Of a DNA stretch of 7,510 nt, positions 1 to 2,859 are shown in pieces. Within the stretch, counting starts at the first letter, position 1. Each line of letters begins with the position of its first letter. Below the pieces are notes generated by a model. It saw only the letters and a list, made by a program, of their open reading frames with translations. It ran no database searches and was not told the origin of the DNA. This DNA comes from Lachnospiraceae bacterium (GTDB lineage Bacteria; Bacillota; Clostridia; Lachnospirales; Lachnospiraceae), in NCBI GenBank assembly GCA_017446125.1, contig JAFSRL010000032.1, forward strand, positions 1 to 7,510. The letters run 5' to 3'. Both the position numbers and the translations under genes were made by a program.

Positions 1-496
1 CAATCACCCGATGAAATTGCTCAAAACGGCGGGGTGTGTGGTGAAAATCCTTTATGCTTTCTGTGAGTTGTTCTGTCGGGAAATCATCCAGGTATTGGGC
101 AAAACGACCGATCGCAACAGCTGTTTCATAGAAGTCGGTTTGCGTTTCCGGAAAGGGCAGGCAGATGCTGTTTTCAACAAACACAAGCATACGCCAGTAA
201 TTGCCGGCATCATCCTGACAGAAGTTTTCGCCGTCTTTTGTTGCGACGACAGTCAGGACTTTTCTCGGATCGCTTTCTTTGGCACGGATGTGCGCTGTTA
301 CGGCAGTCAGGTTGTTCATCAATGCCGGAATGTCCGGAAAAACGGTGTGTGACACCTGCTGCAACAGATATTTCACGCCCCTGTCTGTCTCCACCAAATA
401 AGTATGATTAATAAAACCACCTGCGTGAGGTGAGACAGTCAGAGGCTCGCCATCCGCATCGAACCTTCGTGCGATTTGCAACAATAATTCATCCAT
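1..496 (-). CDS. N-acetylhexosamine 1-kinase-like phosphotransferase, partial (N-terminal 165 codons)
   Basis: This open frame reads from an ATG at 496 leftward without a stop and is cut by the window edge. Visible features are an N-terminal block MDELLLQIARRF, a glycine-rich segment GGFINHTYLV at residues 26-35 (the nucleotide loop of the aminoglycoside-phosphotransferase fold), YLLQQVSHTVF at 43-53, a hinge-like WRMLVFVE at 101-108, and FHHTPRRFEQF at 151-161. These blocks match the family that includes bifidobacterial NahK, which phosphorylates GlcNAc or GalNAc at C1 in the cytoplasm. Members usually have about 350 residues, so roughly half is missing, including the catalytic Asp region. 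Substrate is inferred from family and from divergence with nagA; another sugar, or choline-type kinase activity, cannot be excluded. No Shine-Dalgarno precedes the ATG, no upstream in-frame ATG exists, and the promoter lies so close that the mRNA may be leaderless. Family assignment is fairly sure, substrate is not. Confidence 0.8.
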   Translation of the reverse strand, partial: MDELLLQIARRFDADGEPLTVSPHAGGFINHTYLVETDRGVKYLLQQVSHTVFPDIPALMNNLTAVTAHIRAKESDPRKVLTVVATKDGENFCQDDAGNYWRMLVFVENSICLPFPETQTDFYETAVAIGRFAQYLDDFPTEQLTESIKDFHHTPRRFEQFHRVI

Positions 497-502
497 ACTT
501 CT

Positions 503-531
503 ATTGTGGCGATAATGAATGTTTGTGTCAA
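503..531 (-). promoter_or_regulatory. Sigma-A-type promoter of the kinase gene
   Basis: Read on the minus strand, a perfect -35 TTGACA (531-526) is followed by a 17-nt spacer and a -10 CACAAT (508-503, four of six consensus positions). The expected start, seven bases past the -10, falls on or within a base or two of the A of the ATG at 496. It lies back to back with the nagA promoter, so one regulator could act on both. Confidence 0.55.
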
Positions 532-548
532 GCGAGTAATTAACCGTG

Positions 549-557
549 TGGTATAAT
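549..557 (+). promoter_or_regulatory. Extended -10 promoter of nagA
   Basis: TGGTATAAT is a perfect extended -10 (TGn plus TATAAT at 552-557). No good -35 sits 16-18 bases upstream, which fits extended -10 promoters. The expected start is near 564, giving a leader of about 23 nt that carries the AAGGAGG ribosome site at 570-576. Confidence 0.65.
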
Positions 558-586
558 GAAAGAGGCAACAAGGAGGACGTTTCAAT

Positions 587-1747
587 ATGCTGTTTCAAAA
601 CGGTTCCATCTATATAAACCACGGGTTTGTCGTATGTGATCTGCGCACGGTTGATGATAGGATTTGTGAGATCGGCACTGCGCTAAAGCCTGCGGAAGAT
701 GAGGAGATCCATGACCTGACCGGTCATAAGATGATACCCGGATTTATAGACATTCATACGCACGGAGCAGTCGGCATTGACGTGAATCATGCGTCTGCCA
801 AAGACCTGGAGAAGATGTCTGTCTTTTTTGCTTCGTGTGGTACGACCGGATGGCTCTGTTCTGTTCTGACGGATACGGAAGAGATCACGATGCGTGCGAT
901 CGACGCGTTTTTGGAATGGCAGGCGTTGAGACATGATGGCGCCTTACTTCATGGCATTCATCTGGAAGGACCGTTTCTCTCGCCTGCTTATAAAGGAGCT
1001 ATGCCGGAACAGATGCTGCGTTTGCCCGATATCGCACTGATCAGAAGATATCAGGATCGGGCAAAAGGAAATATCCGATACATCACAATCGCGCCGGAAC
1101 TGCCGGGAGCGTTGGAGTTGATCCCTGCGCTGAAAGAGATGGGGATATGCGTTGCGATTGGCCATTCCGCGGCGGATTATGATACGTCAATACGGGCGAT
1201 TCGCGCGGGAGCAGTGGCCGCGACACATACCGGAAATGCGATGCGTCTTTTGCATCAGCGTGAGCCGGCGATCTTCGGTGCAGTGCTGGAGGAAAGAAAT
1301 GTCTTTTGCGAGATGATCTGTGACGGCCTGCATCTGCATCCGGCAACGATTCGTCTGATCCTGAATGCCAAGGGATGTGAACGCGTCATTGCAATCACGG
1401 ATAGTGTCATGGCGGCAGGGCTCGGCGACGGCGAGTACATGTTGGGTGTCAATGAGATTGTGGTCAAAGACGGCGACGCGACATTAAAAGACGGTGGAAG
1501 TAGGGCAGGTAGTACGCTGACGCTTGACAGAGCACTTCGTAATCTTGTGCAGTTTAGTGGTAGATCTTTGGAGAGCGTGATTCCGCTTTTAACAGAGAAT
1601 CCTGCGCATTTGTTTTCGATGGAGAACAGTCGTGGAGTGCTTGCGCCTGACGGAAAGGCAGATCTTGTTGTAATAGATGAGAATCTGAGTGTACATATGA
1701 CTGTTGTGGAAGGGAAAGTAGTTTTTCGAAAGAACGGTCAGATTTGA
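587..1747 (+). CDS. nagA: N-acetylglucosamine-6-phosphate deacetylase
   Basis: NagA removes the acetyl group from GlcNAc-6-phosphate, giving glucosamine-6-phosphate and acetate, in cytoplasmic amino-sugar catabolism and cell-wall recycling. The 386-residue length is normal for this amidohydrolase-superfamily enzyme. Metal and active-site motifs appear in order: HTHG at 57-60 (the HxH of two-metal enzymes such as Bacillus NagA, absent from E. coli NagA), HLEGPF with Glu127, GHS with His193, THTGNAM with His214, DGLHL with His249, and TDS with the catalytic Asp272. Spacing agrees with E. coli Glu131, His195, His216, His251 and Asp273. The start is fixed by AAGGAGG at 570-576, ten bases ahead of the ATG. 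nagB is not next to it; downstream lies a small-RNA locus whose -35 box overlaps the nagA stop codon. The neighbour upstream is a divergent hexosamine-kinase-like gene, consistent with glycan use. Confidence 0.96.
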   Translation: MLFQNGSIYINHGFVVCDLRTVDDRICEIGTALKPAEDEEIHDLTGHKMIPGFIDIHTHGAVGIDVNHASAKDLEKMSVFFASCGTTGWLCSVLTDTEEITMRAIDAFLEWQALRHDGALLHGIHLEGPFLSPAYKGAMPEQMLRLPDIALIRRYQDRAKGNIRYITIAPELPGALELIPALKEMGICVAIGHSAADYDTSIRAIRAGAVAATHTGNAMRLLHQREPAIFGAVLEERNVFCEMICDGLHLHPATIRLILNAKGCERVIAITDSVMAAGLGDGEYMLGVNEIVVKDGDATLKDGGSRAGSTLTLDRALRNLVQFSGRSLESVIPLLTENPAHLFSMENSRGVLAPDGKADLVVIDENLSVHMTVVEGKVVFRKNGQI

Positions 1748-1775
1748 CAGAAGTGTCAAGTTGCCGTAATATAAT
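1744..1775 (+). promoter_or_regulatory. Promoter of a plus-strand small RNA, overlapping the nagA stop
   Basis: A perfect -35 TTGACA at 1744-1749 includes the nagA stop codon TGA (1745-1747). A -10 TAATAT lies at the ideal 17-nt spacing (1767-1772), and a perfect TATAAT overlaps it at 1770-1775 (spacing 20). Either predicts a start around 1779-1782, just before the repeat at 1785. No ribosome site or plausible protein follows, so an untranslated RNA is expected. Confidence 0.6.
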
Positions 1776-1784
1776 AATAGAAAA

Positions 1785-1813
1785 GGTGCTGCCCGTACAG
1801 CAACGGTTGGCCC
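1785..1813 (+). repeat. Left copy of a 29-nt inverted repeat, at the 5' end of the plus-strand RNA
   Basis: This copy begins GGTGCTGCC and ends GGTTGGCCC. Compared with the reverse complement of 2044-2072 it matches 9 of 9 at each end and 4 of 11 in the middle, 22 of 29 overall. Because the copies are inverted in the DNA but lie at the starts of convergent transcripts, both RNAs carry the same sense sequence. Confidence 0.85.
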
Positions 1814-1827
1814 GTATAAGATTGGCT

Positions 1828-1872
1828 ACAGAATAGCCGCTCAGTTTACGAGGCTTGGGCGGCTATTTCTGT
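1828..1872. terminator. Bidirectional hairpin terminator shared by two convergent RNAs
   Basis: Left arm 1828-1844 pairs with right arm 1854-1872 in about 16-17 pairs, with one bulged T at 1868 and a G-U-type pair at 1841/1858. The core is AATAGCCGC against GCGGCTATT and the loop is about nine bases. On the plus strand a T-run follows at 1879-1883; on the minus strand no T-run follows beyond the arm itself, so termination that way is less certain. The hairpin contains the stop codon (1865-1863) of the minus-strand peptide gene. Confidence 0.7.
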
Positions 1873-1967
1873 GAGTTCTTTTTATCGTTGCTTCCGATGG
1901 CGTATCCGACACCGAAGCAAGTTACGCACAAAGCGATCACTCCTATCAGGCCTTCAATCGTCAACAT
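1863..1967 (-). CDS. Small hydrophobic peptide, type I toxin-like (34 aa)
   Basis: The peptide starts MLTIEG, continues as one hydrophobic segment (about residues 6-25, containing VIALCVTCFGVGYAIG) and ends in a short polar, charged tail SNDKKNSQK. This is the build of Fst/TxpA/holin-like type I toxins and of many unannotated Firmicute micropeptides that insert in the cytoplasmic membrane. A strong Shine-Dalgarno AAAGGAGGG (1984-1976) lies 8-9 bases before this ATG. A second in-frame ATG at 1973 would add MQ but sits only 3 bases from the ribosome site core, so 1967 is preferred. The gene has its own promoter about 110 bases upstream, a structured leader, and a convergent RNA over its 3' end. 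Toxicity is inferred from architecture only; the peptide could instead be a small membrane regulator. Confidence 0.68.
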   Translation of the reverse strand: MLTIEGLIGVIALCVTCFGVGYAIGSNDKKNSQK

Positions 1968-1975
1968 CTGCATCG

Positions 1976-2046
1976 CCCTCCTTTCACAGTATTTCCGCTC
2001 AAAGACGGATTATGTTAAAGAGGGTCACAGTCCCTCTGTCAGAGGG
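1976..2046 (-). promoter_or_regulatory. Possible RNA switch in the peptide-gene leader (alternative hairpins around the Shine-Dalgarno)
   Basis: On the minus-strand RNA three short segments alternate: CCCUCU (2046-2041), AGAGGG (2037-2032) and CCCUCU (2024-2019). The middle one can pair with either neighbour, with loops of 3 or 7 nt. The third segment, with two following U's, can also pair over eight bases with the ribosome site AAGGAGGG (1983-1976). The first pairing would therefore leave the third free to block translation, and the second would free the ribosome site. This is drawn by eye from complementarity and is not an energy calculation. Confidence 0.4.
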
Positions 2047-2072
2047 CCAACCGCCACCGTTTAGGCAGCACC
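2044..2072 (-). repeat. Right copy of the 29-nt inverted repeat, at the 5' end of the peptide mRNA
   Basis: Read on the minus strand it begins GGTGCTGCC and ends GGTTGGCCC like its partner at 1785-1813, with a diverged 11-nt centre. The predicted mRNA start lies within about four bases of its first base. Conserved ends with a variable middle suggest selection on the ends. Confidence 0.85.
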
Positions 2073-2079
2073 AAGATAA

Positions 2080-2109
2080 ACTATAACATGGCAGAACGGC
2101 TAATATCAA
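2080..2109 (-). promoter_or_regulatory. Promoter of the small-peptide gene
   Basis: On the minus strand, TTGATA (2109-2104, five of six) is followed 18 bases later by TATAGT (2085-2080, five of six). The -10 is preceded by TG at the extended -10 position (TGT-TATAGT). The expected start is near 2073, immediately before the 29-nt repeat, giving a leader of roughly 105 nt ahead of the ATG at 1967. Confidence 0.65.
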
Positions 2110-2254
2110 GACTGATGTGGAAAAAAGATACTGAACTTGCATTTATTTAGCAATGGCTTTAAAGTAATAGTGTAATCCTGATGAGTTATCATATATAGGT
2201 GTATCTCTAACTCATTAAATCCGAAGATAAATTGACGCGATCGATACTACAGGC
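2110..2254. other. AT-rich intergenic stretch without a gene
   Basis: No open frame with a ribosome site, RNA gene or recognised riboswitch is seen here. It holds one dyad (2179-2217, listed separately) and a lone TTGACG at 2232-2237 with no suitably spaced -10. The base composition is clearly more AT-rich than the flanking genes. Confidence 0.6.
2179..2217. repeat. Inverted repeat ATGAGTTA / TAACTCAT
   Basis: A perfect 8-bp dyad (2181-2188 against 2208-2215) extends outward by a G-T and a T-A pair, and ATA/TAT pairs again inside the loop. No T-run follows on either strand, so it is more likely a protein site or chance than a terminator. Confidence 0.4.
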
Positions 2255-2279
2255 TGAAAATGCGATGAAGCGCATTTCA
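2255..2279. promoter_or_regulatory. Palindrome abutting the operon promoter, possible operator
   Basis: TGAAAATGCG and CGCATTTCA form a 9-bp inverted repeat with one extra A, around a six-base centre. It ends one base before the extended -10 at 2280-2288, covering the -35 region, the usual place for a repressor or activator site. No known regulator motif is recognised in it. Confidence 0.4.
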
Positions 2280-2288
2280 TGGTATACT
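2280..2288 (+). promoter_or_regulatory. Extended -10 promoter ahead of the lipoprotein-metH-ilvBN operon
   Basis: TGGTATACT is an extended -10 with TATACT (five of six) at 2283-2288. No convincing -35 lies 16-18 bases upstream. The predicted start near 2295 falls inside the left arm of the hairpin at 2292-2321, so the transcript would begin with that hairpin. Confidence 0.5.
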
Positions 2289-2291
2289 TAG

Positions 2292-2326
2292 ATACATGGG
2301 TCGTTTCAGACGCCCATGTATTTTTT
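2292..2326 (+). terminator. Intrinsic terminator-like hairpin at the head of the operon
   Basis: ATACATGGG (2292-2300) pairs perfectly with CCCATGTAT (2313-2321), followed directly by a T-run (2319 and 2321-2326). CGT/ACG can pair inside the loop. It has the full form of a factor-independent terminator. It may stop upstream readthrough, or act as an attenuator for the lipoprotein-metH operon, since the apparent promoter lies just before it. Confidence 0.7.
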
Positions 2327-2354
2327 ATCGGTTTGTTCAATGATTGAGGAGTGT

Positions 2355-2852
2355 ATGAAAAAGTTTATGCGTCTGATAAAAGCAACTCAAAACAAATGCC
2401 GCGTCCTTGCGGTGTTTGCACTTGCATTTCTGCTAGCCGGCTGCGGCGGTGCTTCACAGGAGCTGACGGATTACAAGGATAAGATGGAACGGTTTTTCGG
2501 CGTGATTGCGCTTTACGATTCCAACATGAACGCAATCGATCCCATGGCGGAGGACGCGGAGGAAACGCTGTTGCACAATCTCGACAATATGGAGCGTGCG
2601 TTTACGGAAATGGCGGCGTATGAGATTCCGGAGGAGTTTATGACGCTCGGGGATTTGCCTCATGAAGCGGCGGACTATATGTCGCAGGCGGTCGCGAAAT
2701 ATCATGAGGCGTACGACAACGAATATGATGCGGCCGCAGAAGAGGAAGCGGGCGCATTGTACGAGCGTGCAAACAAAAGACTGCAATACATCATCGACAT
2801 TCTCCACGGGGAAATTCCGGAAGGCGAGGATGTGGAGTTTGTTGAGGAATAA
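2355..2852 (+). CDS. Small acidic lipoprotein of unknown function
   Basis: The 165-residue product starts MKKFMRLIKATQNK and has a basic N-region, a hydrophobic stretch at about 17-28 (VLAVFALAFLL) and the lipobox L27-A28-G29-C30, followed by GG. It should therefore be exported by Sec, lipidated at Cys30 and anchored outside the cytoplasmic membrane. The mature part is rich in Glu, Asp, Ala and Tyr, looks largely helical, has no further transmembrane segment, and ends in an acidic tail. No known domain is recognised. The start at 2355 has GAGGAG at 2346-2351, three bases away, which is short. The longer readings from 2316 or 2340 begin inside or just after a terminator hairpin and lack a ribosome site. 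Its last codons supply the ribosome site of metH, so the two are probably co-translated. Confidence 0.8.
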   Translation: MKKFMRLIKATQNKCRVLAVFALAFLLAGCGGASQELTDYKDKMERFFGVIALYDSNMNAIDPMAEDAEETLLHNLDNMERAFTEMAAYEIPEEFMTLGDLPHEAADYMSQAVAKYHEAYDNEYDAAAEEEAGALYERANKRLQYIIDILHGEIPEGEDVEFVEE

Positions 2853-2859
2853 CGGCTGA

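Larger units (their letters stand above)
1782..1883 (+). ncRNA. Putative antisense RNA (antitoxin-like) of the small-peptide gene
   Basis: From the promoter ending at 1775, transcription would run through a 29-nt repeat (1785-1813) and a strong hairpin (1828-1872) and stop near the T-run at 1879-1883, giving an RNA of about 100 nt. Its 3' half is complementary to the last codons, the stop and the 3' end of the minus-strand peptide mRNA. Convergent short RNA, tiny hydrophobic peptide and shared terminator together resemble type I toxin-antitoxin modules such as TxpA/RatA and Fst. The function is inferred from layout; the ends are predicted from promoter and terminator, not measured. The 5' part contains a small possible hairpin TGCTG/CAGCA. 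Confidence 0.55.

Noticed and set aside
11..352. Plus-strand 113-codon open frame at the left end
   Set aside because: It lies opposite the kinase-like gene, whose minus-strand translation shows clear family motifs; the plus-strand product shows none.
1785..2072. Insertion-sequence terminal inverted repeats
   Set aside because: The 29-nt inverted pair encloses no transposase and no target duplication is seen; each copy lies precisely at a predicted transcript start, which fits a regulatory RNA locus better.
1855..2086. Two plus-strand open frames of about 70 codons over the small-RNA locus
   Set aside because: They lack ribosome sites, begin inside the terminator hairpin and read through the opposite strand of the peptide gene and its promoter; the products are low-complexity and unlike known proteins.
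2316..2354. Upstream start codons (2316, 2340) for the lipoprotein
   Set aside because: 2316 lies inside the right arm of the terminator hairpin and neither has a ribosome site; the start at 2355 has one and gives a normal signal peptide.
2110..2354. SAM (S-box), cobalamin or T-box riboswitch ahead of the metH operon
   Set aside because: The conserved cores I would expect (for example a B12-box or T-box TGGNACCGCG) are not present, and the spacer before the terminator is too short after the visible promoter.
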